64,000 bases of DNA, from the NCBI GenBank assembly GCA_003991915.1, contig RQTK01001011.1, positions 66,541 through 130,540 of the forward strand, given 5' to 3'. Numbering within the stretch: position 1 is the stretch's first letter; every line of letters starts with the position of its first letter. Source of the stretch: Elysia chlorotica (Eukaryota > Mollusca > Gastropoda > Plakobranchidae). Made by a program: the position numbers and the translations under genes. Positions 23,791-37,064 of this stretch are shown here, one piece after another. The notes under the pieces are model-generated. The model worked only from the letters and a program-made list of their open reading frames with translations, was not told where the DNA came from and made no database searches.

Positions 23791-24429
23791 GGATCTGGGC
23801 AAATTCAGCTTGGCATCAGAGCCTCATAATAAATAGCTTGGCATCAGTGTGTCAGATATCTATAAAAATCGCATAAAACGCCTCCATTTAAAAAAAATTT
23901 GGGCCAGGATTTGACTTGTTTGAAGCAATCTTCCGCAGATTATGTATTCTTGGATAAATCTTTGAGGTCTGTTTCCTAAGGTACTTTAACATTGGTAAAG
24001 CACACTATGGCCAATACGTTTGTTTAAAAAACAGTTACGAAAGCTTTCCACTGTTTTTACCTAGGCCAAAAAAATGTTTTTTTCCTAGCAATATTGTGGT
24101 AAGAACTTTAACACATATCAATCAATAAAACTCTAAATTAAAGCTTTGCCTACTGCACTGCCATTATGTCTTTGTTTACTCTTACAGTTAACACTTGTAA
24201 TTTGTTTTTGTTTTTTTGTGTCTATCCAAAATATTATAAAACTTTAACCTGTCAAAGGTCTACATATGTACTAATTGAAGATCTCTAACAATCAGATCTA
24301 GGGCCTAAATGTTTTTTACAAACAAGAATCTATTTCTGATTTGAAATGACTTTATATCGAGAAACAGTTTGACAAGTAAAAGTCCGGCCTTTAGAGCTAA
24401 GTCCAATGCAACTGAATATATCAATATGT

Positions 24430-24431
<2 letters not shown>
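23791..24431. other. AT-rich non-coding stretch
   Basis: Nothing recognised between the LINE fragment and the (CT)n tract. Confidence 0.55.
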
Positions 24432-24636
<205 letters not shown>

Positions 24637-24876
24637 AAAGGAGTTCAGTGGACTCCATCATGACTTAATTCCAGCCGTGATAAATAAGGAACGCACATCA
24701 TAACACTTTTTACTTTAAAAAAAATATTAATTTCTTTGCTTTAGTTGTTACTCATGTATTTTATCATGTTTTTTTTTTTCAAATTGATTCAGGTAGTTAC
24801 TGTCCATTTACAAGTTACATCTACTCATACCTTGTATACCTTAGTTCATATTAATGTTTCTTATATTCTTTCGCAG

Positions 24877-27800
24877 AGAAAAGGTTGTTCACACCAGGTC
24901 CATTGGGAGTAACCCTTAATGTAAAGAAAGCAATGCTGCGTGATGTTGGATCTAGAGACAAAGAATTCATTGAATGTGTCAAATTCATTCGTCACAAATT
25001 AATAGAAATTGCTGGTAGGCCATATTTATTTTGTTTGTATAAATGAGCATTAACAGTCGAAATTTGTGCTTTTGAAAACTGTGTAAAGTTAAAATAATGG
25101 AACATGAGTTTAATGAATTCAATGAAAATAATTATTTAAATTTTGATGTAAATTGTAGTGCTTTTCAGGCAGTTTATATTTACATTCAAAGTTCATTTTG
25201 ATGCCAAGTTATTTAAAAAAAGAACGGAGGTTCTCCACTGCATCTTCAGAGTTTGTCCCTAATAACGGAAATCAAGGCTGTGTTTCATCGTATTTCAGAT
25301 TCGTTTTGTGTGTGTCATTTACTCTTTGTTTATCACTTTTAATCATCATCAACCAGGTGTGTCGCAAGATGATTTTTGTTGTGTCCCTGTACAGGGTAGT
25401 GGCACATTTGCTGTTGATGCAGCGTTCCAGACAGCTCTTCCAAGAGAGGGTGCAAAGGTTGTTTAAAATACACCAGAAATGCTAATTAAGCTGCTGATTC
25501 GAACTTAATGTTTGTTGTTGCACTATCAATAGAACTCTCCAAAGCTTTTTAGTTGATACACAGTGCTGCCTTTTTTTCTTTTTTTTGTTAAATCAATTCA
25601 ACTCAACAACAAGCTTGTATAATTATAAACTGAAATATTATGAACAGAGCAAAAAATACAGTTGAAACCTCATCGTTCGAATTGCTTGGGATCTGATCTA
25701 AACTTCGAGTTAAGAGGATTCAAATTACAGAAGGGGACATACCTGAACCTCAAAAGTGAACTAGTAGAGACATGTGCTTAAAACTGCTTTTACAATAGTT
25801 TTCTGTTGCTTTCTTTCAATAGCAACCTTCTCTCAACCCCATTTCTTTTAGCGATATGTCTTGGTAGGAATAAACATTGAATTCTGCTAGACAGATACTT
25901 TTCTAATGCATGTAGCTGGTGTGAGCTTCAAATTATGGGTCCGATTTTAATAGAGCAAAAGAGAAAAAAATAATATATATCCTATCCCAAAAGTTGGATT
26001 ATGAGAAATTCGAATTATCAAACTTCGTTTCGTGAGGTTACCACTTTATCAGTTTCTGGCAGACTAGTTTCATGCAAAGTGCCACACAATCTTTCATTTT
26101 ACTCAGTAATAGATATTGTGAGAAAAACATAAACAACTGAGTCACTATGGACAAACTTGCTCACATTTAAATACAGAATTTTTTTTTTCATTTCAGATCT
26201 GTATAGTTACTTAAAAGCAAATATCAACCTGGAAGTATGACATTCAAATCTTTTTTAAAAAATGTCTTTTCTCTTAAAGATTTTTTATTGATATGCATTT
26301 TTTTTCTTATGTCACAGGTCTTGGTGATTGAAAATGGTTCCTATGGCAAGCGTATGGTGAAAATATGTGAAAGTGCGGGTATTGAGGTTCATACCCAAAG
26401 CTTTCAGGAAGACTGTGCTGTTGAGCCGGAGGTCATTGAGGATGCATTGGGAGGACCTGTGGTGTATGACTTGGTTGCCATTGTGCACTCAGAAACAAGT
26501 TCAGGTGTGATAAACCCAGTTACTGAAGTGGGGAAAATTGTGAAAGAGAATAACCCAGGTAGGCGTTGTTAGACATCACAGTGAAACATCATTTTGATTT
26601 TTGTGTAAAGCACAATTTACTTTTAAAATGCACTACTATAATTATTTGAGATATGAAAGCCTGCAATAAACTTTTACGTTCGTTAGCTTCAGTGCAGCAG
26701 ACTGTCTTTCATCTATCTTCACTTTCTTATCACATAAATTTTTTAGATTAAAAATATTCATGATGACGTTTTGAACTAAACTTAGTACAGTAGCACTAAA
26801 GTTGTTTTCTAATTACATAGAAATGTAGTCTTAGGCGAATAGATCCAAAGATTTGGGATGTTCCAGCGGGCAAAATATAGCCAAAAGAAACAAGTTTTTT
26901 CTTGACTTTCTTGAACTCAAACAGATCATGATGCCAGTTGGCGTGATAAATAATAGACAAAGAACGCTGTATCAAGTAAAGTATGTTGTAGTTCATACTG
27001 ATCAGTTGGACCCCCCCCCCCCAAAAAAAAAAAAAAAAAAACAATTTTCTCTTAATAAAGGTGATGGGTTTGATGTCTTATCAGGGCACAGTATTTTTTG
27101 CAGATTGACTCAGTTTCAGTATATTATGACCAGTTGTGATAAGCCTAGTAACCCAATCTGTCTATATGTGGCAGCATGTGAAAATTATCTTACATTAGTA
27201 TAGCAACTCAACAACATATGGGAAGATGTTAAAATGTCAACAAGTCAACAAAATTAATTATCATGATTTTGCCAACAATGAAACTTTGGGTTTAAATATT
27301 AAAATATGGCTTGTCAATTTTGTAGCGATCCGTAGGTTTGAGGAATGGCACTTTAAAAAAAGCTATGTGGAAGATCTCTAAGGAAATAATGAAAATTGGT
27401 GAAAAAAAATTTTTTTCACTAAATTTTTTTATTTTTTTGCAGGCTTTCATCTCACAAAAATTTCATTATTCTAAGGAGGAAATTGATATGTGATTAATAC
27501 CTGTGTTTATAGACGGACAATTCTGCTATGTATAGTTTATGAAGGACCAAAACCACTTTATCTATTTCATCCACATTCTTTTTACCCAGACACCATCTTT
27601 CTAGTAGATGCCATTAGTAGTTTTGGTGCTGTGAGGCTTGACATTGAAGAGGCAAACATTGACATCTTTGTGAGTTCAGCCAACAAGTGCCTGCAGGGTG
27701 TTCCTGGTTTTGCTTTTGTCATTGCACGTAACAGTGTCATTGCTAAATGCAAAGGTAAGTTTAATTCCATCATAAACAAATGTCCTGGTTTGTTTAATTT

Positions 27801-29553
27801 TGATTGGTAAAGTGAAAGGGGTTTATTTAAAAAGATGGTGTCTGCTATAAATTTTATGAGATTGTTTGAGATTTCCTCTTAAGAGTCTTAAGTCTGTAAA
27901 CTTGATCCATTAATCCTTTAAGATTCAAGACCTATCAGAACAAAATGTGTCTTCAAGTTCTTAACCTACATTTGTTGGGCCATGTGATGTTTTCAGGCCT
28001 TTATTTCTTTACATTCTTTGGGAAGATGTAGAACTAAATTATTGCTTACATTTAAGAGTTGCACCTGGCTTAAATGAATAACTAAGTTTGAATGTTTTGC
28101 ATTACTTCATTTTTGAAAATATGACTGACAAAAAAGATGGAAATCCTTGTTATTAATTAAGATGTGAAGCCCTTGAAGGGGAATATTTCTGTATATACAT
28201 GCTACTGCATTTAAATTTTCCCACTGTGTCATTTATCTGCTCTATGTAAAAGAAAAATCCCAGCACATTTCAATGAAAGAAGATGTAGAGAAACAGACAT
28301 GATCATCATATGAAGGGAAAATGAGAGATCTTTATTTGTTGACACATTTAGGCACTAAACTTGATATTTATAAAAACAATTTTTTTTTTTATTTGATCTT
28401 CAAAGGGAATTCTCGATCACTGGCTCTGGACCTGTATGATCAAGTAACTCAACTGGATAAAACCAACCAATTTCGATTTACTCCACCTACACACTCGATG
28501 TTGGCGTTTAAACGTGCTCTTGAAGAATATGAAGTTGAAGGCAGAGTTGAGGGTCGTTCTAAAAGGTTTGAGATTTTTTTGTTTTGTTTTTTTATCATTA
28601 GGTTGCCCTTTATGTATGAGGAATCACTGTTCTCACCTTGATAAGAATAAATTAAAAATGTAAAGGCACAGTGAAGTCACCTCTTAGAACCCACGTTGAC
28701 TGAATGCATAGATTTACAACTCTTAGAACCCACGTGGACTGAATGCATAGATTAACATAGATCATATACCTATTATAAAGGTTCATTTTAAAGGATTTGA
28801 AAACACACCAATAAAATCTCTTTATCTTGAGATCAATCCTATAGACAAATTGTAATGAAGTGAGATTAGTGGTTTAGACTTCACTTTTGTAATTTGTAAA
28901 TCTTGCATTTGGTCCCTGTTGTTTTATCCGCATGCTTTTACTCTCTCTACCAATATGTTAATGGATTTATATATTAAAAGTAGGTTTAATTGAAGGAGAT
29001 ATCAGTGTCTTTTTTAAGGTTTTGTTAGCATGGTGTACATGTGATTGGTCTTGTTGTCTAACATTTTACAGATATTCATCATGCGTCTGAAAAGCAAGAA
29101 ACCCATGATGAAGAAATATCCTTTAGCGCATATTTTTACAGTTGTAATGATACTCCAAGAGCGCAACACAGTTGGACTCTATGTCAAAACTCATTGTTAA
29201 AAACCTGCTGTTCCTGTGAAACATATTTTTTACCAGATTAACAAACCACCCATGGCATCAAAGTGGTCTAAAAACTGTTTTAAGAGATAGGGATTGATAT
29301 TAATTTGTTTAAATCGTCTTTTTCTCTCAGGTTATATTACCTTACCCACGGTGATAACTGTTTCAATAGTTTTTCTAATTCTGTTATGAGCTGTTTGCAC
29401 ATCTGTATAAGTGCAATGAGAGGGGTGGGAGGAGTGCAAGGGTTGTTGCCAAAGAAGGCTAAACAGCAAGCTGTGTGGTGGAAAAATGTTTTTAAAAAAA
29501 ATTTTGGCAGGGATATGTTAACAGCCAGGCTATACTCTAGTTGATAGTAAAAA

Positions 29554-29620
<67 letters not shown>

Positions 29621-31479
29621 GGTGGACGAATCCACATGCTAGTTGATCATGGGTCTTGCAACTTACAGGGAGATGGCATAGCCACAGGACGACCCATATT
29701 AAGTCATCTAAAACAACAAAACTTGAACCATATGTGGATAAAACAAATTGACAGAAAGAAGTTCCAGTGGAGGGTTGAACATCTCTACATCTCACACTTA
29801 TCATCCAAATAGTTTTTTTAGTGGTTGAGTTGCTTTTTTGATAGAATGATTTCAGATGACTCTACCACAAGCCTGACTTTATTGTACTTTTATGTCTTCC
29901 ACTGAATCTCTTTTTCACCAGATATGCTGCGAACCGGGATATCTTGCGAGAGGGTATGACCAGGCTAGGCTTCCAAGAACTTCTAGATCCCAAAGTTGCA
30001 GGCTACATTATAACTTCATACAAATACCCAAAAGATCCCAAATTCAATTTTCAAGAATTCTACAACAGACTTAATGAAAAGGGTGAGTGTCTTTCCATAG
30101 GAAAAATGTAAAATAACACCTTGTTTAATCGAGAAAGATTTCGGACAAAATATAGGAAATACTTGTTGCTAACACTTGTTAACATTTAAACTGATTGGTC
30201 TACATCTTTCCCGCTCACTATATGTGTCTCAAATGTGCTAGATTATAAATAATGTTTATGTGATAATGTCTAAATTTAGAGATCATGCATGAGCAACATT
30301 AACATTTCATAGCAAACTGAGAATAGTCTACAAGACAGTTAAGGTATGGCCCTTTAGTTTGCAAGCTTGTATCGCATGCGGACAAGTAACCTGACCAGAT
30401 CTCAAGTTCAACCGCCGGGCTGAAGGTGGAATCCCCTTTTGAGCTGCGCGCTAGAATGTTACCCAATTTTATGATTAAAGGGAGATTTTTTTCATGGCTA
30501 ACGACAAAAAGACACCACACATGGGTGGAAGTTTTCCGGAATAAACTGGATTTCCGGTTGCGATCCTCTTCCAGATTCGTCTCTGAATTGAATTTAGTGT
30601 GGCTTTAGAGCTTGTTTATCGAATGGCATCTGGATCTTGAAAAGTCTGTAGTGTAATTATTGTGTCTTGATGATAAACACACCTGGAACGCCTTCATTTT
30701 TTACGTTTATTTCCTTCCCTGCAGGACACAAAGTAGCGCCATGACTGTAGTCTCGGTTAATTTTGTTTGCCATAATCCATTTTGGTAGGAACTTTTTCTT
30801 TGAGAAAGCGTGCAAGATCGAAAGATTTGTTTCTCTACAGGAAAGAGACTTTCAGTCATCTATATCTAGAATGATACTGCAATTTCTTTTTTAGAACATA
30901 GATAGTAAGGGTTCCCAGCAGGCGAGTCGGGAACTTTTTAAACAATTCAAGTACATGCTGACGTTTAACCAGAATATTCTTCTATCCCCGTCCCATGCCG
31001 CATTGTCAGGTTACAAGAGCCTCAAGTTGAAGAGCCTGTAGCTTTCCTTATTAATTTTGTCAATTTCTGGATCCCTGATACAACATGTATCATAAGCTGC
31101 CATTCAATATGATACAAGTACTGTTGTTTTGTCATGCTATTTATATGCAAATATTTTTTTTGTAAGATTAGATCATTATTGCTTGGCAATGAGGGATCTC
31201 CGGTTCTCCCGATCGCATAATATGACGTCCCCGACTTCTCCAGAAGGGAGCCGCACATTGGTTAAGCTTATAACCAGTTTTTGTCATATTTATTTTTAAA
31301 CTGATCAAGATTTTGTTAGTCCATCTCTCATTCCTTCCAAGAAATGAAAGTCAAAAATAAGAAAAAATCTCATGGAGATTTCAAACTTATATCAAAACAA
31401 TAAGGAGATTTTATTTTATTTTCGTTGTTTGTTAGACTTTGGTATTTATAACAAAGTTAAACTATTTTCCATCCATTGC

Positions 31480-31550
<71 letters not shown>

Positions 31551-31703
31551 NNNNNNNNNNNNNNNNNNNNNNNNNNNNNNNNNNNNNNNNNNNNNNNNNN
31601 NNNNNNNNNNNNNNNNNNNNNNNNNNNNNNNNNNNNNNNNNNNNNNNNNNNNNNNNNNNNNNNNNNNNNNNNNNNNNNNNNNNNNNNNNNNNNNNNNNNN
31701 NNN

Positions 31704-31790
<87 letters not shown>

Positions 31791-31892
31791 CTGTTCTCTC
31801 TTTATCTCTCTTGTAGGCTAAATATGTGGGCGAAACAGAAGGGACTCAATAAATCTGATCACAAACTGAGATATTATATATCTAATCAGTCA

Positions 31893-31939
<47 letters not shown>

Positions 31940-33177
31940 TATCTCCTCCTCTCTCTCTATCTCACTCGCTATCTCTTGCACCTCCGTTTGTTTGTTCTCT
32001 CTCTCCCTCTGTCTTGTTTTCCTTCTCTCTACACTTCTGTCACTCCTTTCTCTCCCGGCCCATCTCTCCCATGCCCTTTCTCTATCCCTCTGTCTTACAT
32101 ACACTTTATCATCCTCCACCCTTTTTTATTTCTCTGTGTCCTTCCTCTCTCTTTCTTTTCCCCTCTTTTTCTCCTGTCTCTGTCTCTCAATCTCTTCTCA
32201 GAACAAATGTGTGTATTTTTGGTTGATAAACGGCATCTCATGTCTATTTATGATGGGAAAACTGTTTATATATTACTAGCAAAGGCTGTGTAGATTTTCC
32301 GTATTTGTGAATTTTGAAAAAGACAATTTTCGGATTCACCATCCCTACTCACTTGCTCCCATGCAGACGAAAAATGGGACTTCAATTTATTTAAATAATG
32401 GAGATATAGGGCATTAGAACAAGCACCTTAATTTGACATTGTCGATTTCTTTTAATATGGAGTGATATATTTTAAAGGCAAACAACACATAGAACAGATC
32501 AATATCTCAGAATAAAAATGAGTGCAGCTTATAAAGCTAGTGGTGAATAGTAGGCTTACTTTGCAACACTAGCGGTCAGACCTACGTTTTCATGCAATGT
32601 GCGTTTATCATTCAGGTAATAGAATCTGTTCAGGGCTAGATAAGTTTGCTGCAATTTGGCTCAGCAATGAATGGAGTTAACCCTATCCCAACAATGCAAA
32701 AACACGGTATTTTTAGTAATTTTAGATCTTAGCATAATTATCTTAAAAGGAATGGTTTGCCATGCAATTATTGCCATTGTCAGTGTGATGCTTAACATAA
32801 TAAAGTTAAAACCCCCAAGTGTAAAAAAAATGTGTTTTAAAAATATCTTGGAAGATAAGGTAGTTCCAACTTCACTTGAAATTCATGTTGTGACAATTTG
32901 AAATGTCCCCTGAAAACGATGAAATAAAATCAATGATTATTTTAAGAAGCTTTTTTATTATCTCATCAAACTTTTTTTTTTAATTGAAAATAATAGAATG
33001 TTTTATCAATTTTCATTTTCCTCAGACTTCGTTATCTACCCTGGCAAAGTTTTAGACGCAGACTGTTTTAGGATTGGAACCATTGGCGATCTACACCCTC
33101 AGGATATGGTCGACTTGCTTGTAGCTGTAGAGGAAGTATGTAGAGACATGGGAATTGAATTGCCTGTGCAATATTAG
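24877..33177 (+). CDS. 2-aminoethylphosphonate--pyruvate transaminase (5' partial, 7 exons)
   Basis: Class V, fold-type I PLP aminotransferase. The family moves the amino group of 2-aminoethylphosphonate to pyruvate, giving phosphonoacetaldehyde and alanine. Exons: 24877-25014, 25357-25457, 26318-26558, 27590-27754, 28406-28565, 29922-30082, 33026-33177 (TAG). All introns are GT/AG and phases match, giving 371 residues against about 365 in bacterial PhnW, so only a short N-terminal exon is missing; I could not find it upstream. Visible motifs: LFTPGPLGV near residue 3, the cofactor loop QGSGTF (58-63), HSETSSGV, the cofactor Asp in VDAISSFGA (Asp166), the Schiff-base Lys in SSANKCLQG (Lys192, close to Lys194 of the Salmonella enzyme) and the substrate-binding Arg in [10 protein letters not shown]. 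The donor of the second exon (AAG/GTTGTT) is weak. The last intron is about 2.9 kb and contains a (CT)n tract with an assembly gap. An alanine-glyoxylate transaminase is the alternative, but FTPGPL...SGSGT-like...NKCLQG fits the phosphonate enzyme better. Confidence 0.88.
28681..28757. repeat. Tandem duplication, 39-bp period, two units
   Basis: CTCTTAGAACCCACGTTGAC and CTCTTAGAACCCACGTGGAC each continue with TGAATGCATAGATT. It lies within a transaminase intron. Confidence 0.85.
29555..29617. repeat. (CT)n microsatellite in a transaminase intron
   Basis: About 30 pure CT units. Confidence 0.95.
31482..31793. repeat. (CT)n microsatellite containing an assembly gap
   Basis: CT repeat on both sides of 153 N (31551-31703), in the last transaminase intron. 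The true array length is unknown. Confidence 0.97.
31551..31703. other. Assembly gap (153 N)
   Basis: A run of N inside (CT)n. Confidence 0.99.
31894..32200. repeat. Pyrimidine-rich simple-sequence region
   Basis: A pure CT start, then decayed TCTC/CCCT sequence. It is intronic. Confidence 0.85.
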
Positions 33178-34980
33178 TGTTGAGAGTGACATGCTGGAGA
33201 GCACTTATTTAGAAAAGTTTTGTTCTTCTAATGATTCATAGCTGATGCAATATCATCCATTTTCGTAAGATTATTTAGGACTGGTAATATAGGACATTGC
33301 CTAAAGAGAGATGTTACCCTTATGATGATTAGAGAGAAATATTTTATTGTTTTTTCATTGTTTGTCAGATTGGCTTGATGTCATCTTTTCAATGTTATTT
33401 AAATTCATCCTTTTTGGCTTAAAAGAAGCTGAGCATACCACTCTGTCTATGTTTGAAGAATAGGAGCATGAGACAATTATTATACTGTGTGTTTGCTCAG
33501 CTTGGAATAAGAAGTGCATGGTAATTATCACATTTTTAATATATATAAAACTGCAAGTGATTTTGCCTTTGTGATCTTGTGAGTAAATGCTTTTGTCAGG
33601 GCCATGAGAATAACTATTAAATATGAGTATATTCACTAGCAACTGCTTTGGCATATAAAGATTTTGAATTTTTTTCATTCTTTATATATATTTATTCAGT
33701 GAAATTATTGTTATTAGAAAATATTTAGGCAAGGTGTGTTTGTTTACCTTACTAATAGTATATGTCCTCCTCTCATACATTTTCTGAGTTAGTGCATTGT
33801 TTTGGTTATAACATGCCATACGTAATTTGATAAAGAAGGATTATCTCTATGAAGTTTATTGGCCAAAAAGTTAAATAGTTTCACTTTAAGTGGATGTCAC
33901 AAAGAGGTAATTTCTCATTTACTTTGTGAAGGCAGCAAGTGACTTGGACAAAGGCGACAAAGGCTGCAATCTATAATCAGCAGATACACTTGCCACAGCA
34001 CTTCAAAGTAGAAACTGAAGAACATATTTACTGGATAAAAGTTAAACAGAACACATATTTTCTAAGTGTGCTGAATTTTACTTGACCTTACAATGATTCC
34101 ACAGGTCTGTCACTTAAAGTTGTAAGACTAAGAGACAAAATGATGATGAGTTATCGTGACCATATTTTATTGTGCCATGAGTAATATGTTGTGATTTAAT
34201 TATTTCTGTCACGCTGTTTCAAGGGTTACAATCCCATTGACAGAATTGTTTCTGTAAGGAGCATACCTTCTGAACGGTATCTTTAAGAAGTATTCCAAAA
34301 GAACATGTGATTTTTTTTTTTTTTGTCTAGTTTTTATGAATGGAAATTGATACAATGGTCTCTGCGTAAAAACTATCCGCTTACCAACCCACTCCGTCTA
34401 CGAACCAGCTCGCCCTATGAAACATAATTCTTTCTTTTTTATTAGCACCCCTACCCACCCGCTTTTGGTCTCGTATAAAGTGTAAAAACCTGTTTTATCA
34501 GAGCCGTATATATTTTTTGCTTCCACAGCATGGTGATTATTTCTATAGTGATCTAAGACTGATAGGAGCTATCAGATGGGTGAAAGGAGTGGGAGGAGGT
34601 GGGGGTGGGAAGGGGTGAACATAAACGAGCCTGTGAATCTTTACAAACAGTAGACTAGGCTAGAGCCATACAAGAAGATCAGAGAAATCTCCCTTCCGAT
34701 GTCTCTTTGTCAATCCGACTTGCGGCGCCTGTGGGTCAACAGTCAGGAAACTTAAAGAGTTTTACATTGAGATGTTAACCGACGAAACCTCTACCCCCGT
34801 AAAAACCACAGGTGGACAGCATTTGTTTCGTTACGCTAAGTGGATAGGTATCCAATCACTGATGAGTAAACGTGACATGATCATTCAACAAGTACCCAAT
34901 TTTTTAAAACCCGCCACCCACTCCTTTCAGTTGCTCAACAAATGTGTCTATCACTAAATTGTGAACAGACTCTGAAAGGG
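33178..34980 (+). other. Transaminase 3'UTR and intergenic sequence
   Basis: AT-rich sequence after the stop codon. I could not assign a single poly(A) site. No further exon is seen. Confidence 0.5.
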
Positions 34981-35272
34981 TGCGCACTTTTTCTTTCTGT
35001 CTCTCTCTTGTTCTTTTTCTTCTCTCCTTCTCCCTCTCAGCCTCTCTCTCTCTAATTTTTCTCTCCCTTTTTTTTTCTTCCTTACTTTCACTCCCTCTCT
35101 CTATCTCTCTCTTTCTCCAAACTTTTTCCCTCTCTTTATCTCTCTCTTTCTCCGAACTTTTTCCTATCTCTATCTCTTTTTTCTTTCTTTCTTTCTCCAC
35201 TCTCTCTTTTTTTTCTTTCTGTCTTTCTTTCTTTCTCTCTCTCCTATCCCCTTCTCTTTCTCCCTTTCTCAC
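34981..35272. repeat. Impure pyrimidine (CT/CTTT) tract
   Basis: Nearly 290 bp of C/T only, with many TTTC interruptions. Confidence 0.9.
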
Positions 35273-35646
35273 AGTGGCGCGGATGTTTAAGGGAACACAA
35301 TAGGCTTTTTATAGTCAATCCTGTGGCCGTATTTTTAATTTTATTTATTTTTGTCAAATTAAATTCTGATCCCTTAACAAGAGCGCTGACCGTTTCTATA
35401 GTTCTTAAACCGTGAAAAGATGTGTAGACTGCTGTAGTGCGGTAACATAGTTAAGCCATCTAGTTGAAATCAACAAATCTTTCTGTCCCTATCGCCAACT
35501 CCCCGTAGCCTATGGGTAGGCAACTCAAGGAGTTGAACATTCAGGTATGAACATCTGGCTGTTCTAGACTGAGAATCATGGTCACTGAACTGACCAGAAA
35601 GTAGGAGTTGACCATTCACGGTGCCTTCATACAATTCCTAGTTAAA

Positions 35647-35648
<2 letters not shown>

Positions 35649-35707
<59 letters not shown>
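35649..35707. repeat. (CT)n microsatellite
   Basis: About 29 pure units. It is followed by CACAGTGGTGCAGATGT, similar to the CACAGTGGCGCGGATGT that follows the tract at 35272, so the two tracts look like duplicates. Confidence 0.95.
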
Positions 35708-35710
<3 letters not shown>

Positions 35711-36480
35711 GTGGTGCAGATGTCTAAGGAACGCAATATCCAATTGTATATCCATATGTTCGATACTTTGGATTGTTAATACTGCTGCATGGCAGCTGTG
35801 CAAACAGACTGTTGCCTTTTGGTTCTTGCTGCAGCCTAGCTCGGTGATGGGAAAAGTTAAGGGTATTGGATGTATGCTTAAAATGATCATTGGGGGCACT
35901 GCTTTTGTGATTTTTTTTTTATGGTTTATATGAGCGATTGGTACCATTTTCCCCATATAATTGATTACTGCAGATGAATATTTATAAATATTGTTTTTTG
36001 GTGAATGGGAACATTTTTCCCTGTAGCACTAACAGTTTTTGTAATACATGCTGTACATGCAATCATGAGTTTGGAATATACCTAGTTTGACAATTCAATT
36101 TTTCAGGGAGCTTAATGTGTCCTTTGTTGTTTTCTTGAAATCTTTATTCAAATAGTATTGTTGATAATGGTTTTGAAAAAAATTGTGACCAATCCAAATG
36201 GTGACACAACTCGTTTGGATGAATTCAGATTGACGCTGCATTGTGGCTCTGTGGTGTTGAGTCTAAGTTGACTGAAAACCTCTCTTGATTCAACAAGCTT
36301 AGTAACCAATCATGCAAGAAAAATAGAAGGAAAAGAATTAGACAATGTGCATAATTTATTTAAACTTGAATGTCATAGATTTAAACAATTAAAATCATTA
36401 AATTAGTCTGAAAAAAAGGTAAAGAAATTCAGATAACTGGAAGTATTTGCATTGACAGGTTTTTGTTTATTACTTACTTG

Positions 36481-37064
36481 TTACTTGTATCCGTCGCCGT
36501 GTTTGTCGATAGGATCTCCAGCAGACATCACAACAGCACGCCATTTGTTCCTGTCCCTACTCCGCAGACTTATTTTGTGTAAACTAAGACCACTGCTCTT
36601 CTCAATGTTGTCAATCAAGGTGGTGGGAGGTCTGCCTTTTCTTCTTTTGCCGGCAAACTTTCCTTGCAGGACTGTCTTCATTAGATCAGTCTTTGTGTTG
36701 CGTATTGCATGGCCCGTATATCTGAGTCTGCGTTTTTGGACCTCACTCAATAGCTTTCGTGTGACACCAAGCTCTTTAAGGATACTGTCATTTGTTCTTT
36801 TCTCTTTCCAGCTAACTCTAAGAACGCGTCTGTATAGCCACATTTCAATGGCATGGATTCTGTTTTGTTCTTCTTGTTTTAGTGTCCATGCCTCACAACC
36901 ATATAGAACAACTGGCCAAACCAGACATTTTAGAATTGCCATTTTCAGTGTTGTCGGAATTCCCCTATCTTTCCAAAGATTGTTTAATTCAATTGTCTTT
37001 TGTTTTGCGATACCAATTCTTATCCTAACATCTTTGGAACAGGATTTTAAAGACTGCTATTTAA
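36481..37064 (-). mobile_element. LINE ORF2 C-terminal fragment
   Basis: A minus-strand frame is open from about 37064 down to the stop at 36481. Its motifs are RIRIGIAKQK, LYGCEAWTLKQEEQ, IEMWLYRRVLRVSW, KRRLRYTGHAIR and GKRRKGRPPTTL, the region following reverse transcriptase in LINE ORF2. An in-frame TAG just upstream of 37064 and the absence of the catalytic domain show a 5'-truncated, inactive copy. It is related to the copy at 3136-3555 but not the same family. Confidence 0.83.

Noticed and set aside
27490-27589. Start of an ORF upstream of the fourth transaminase exon
   Set aside because: The bases before 27590 are intron ending in TTTTTACCCAG; the frame joins the previous exon at 27590.
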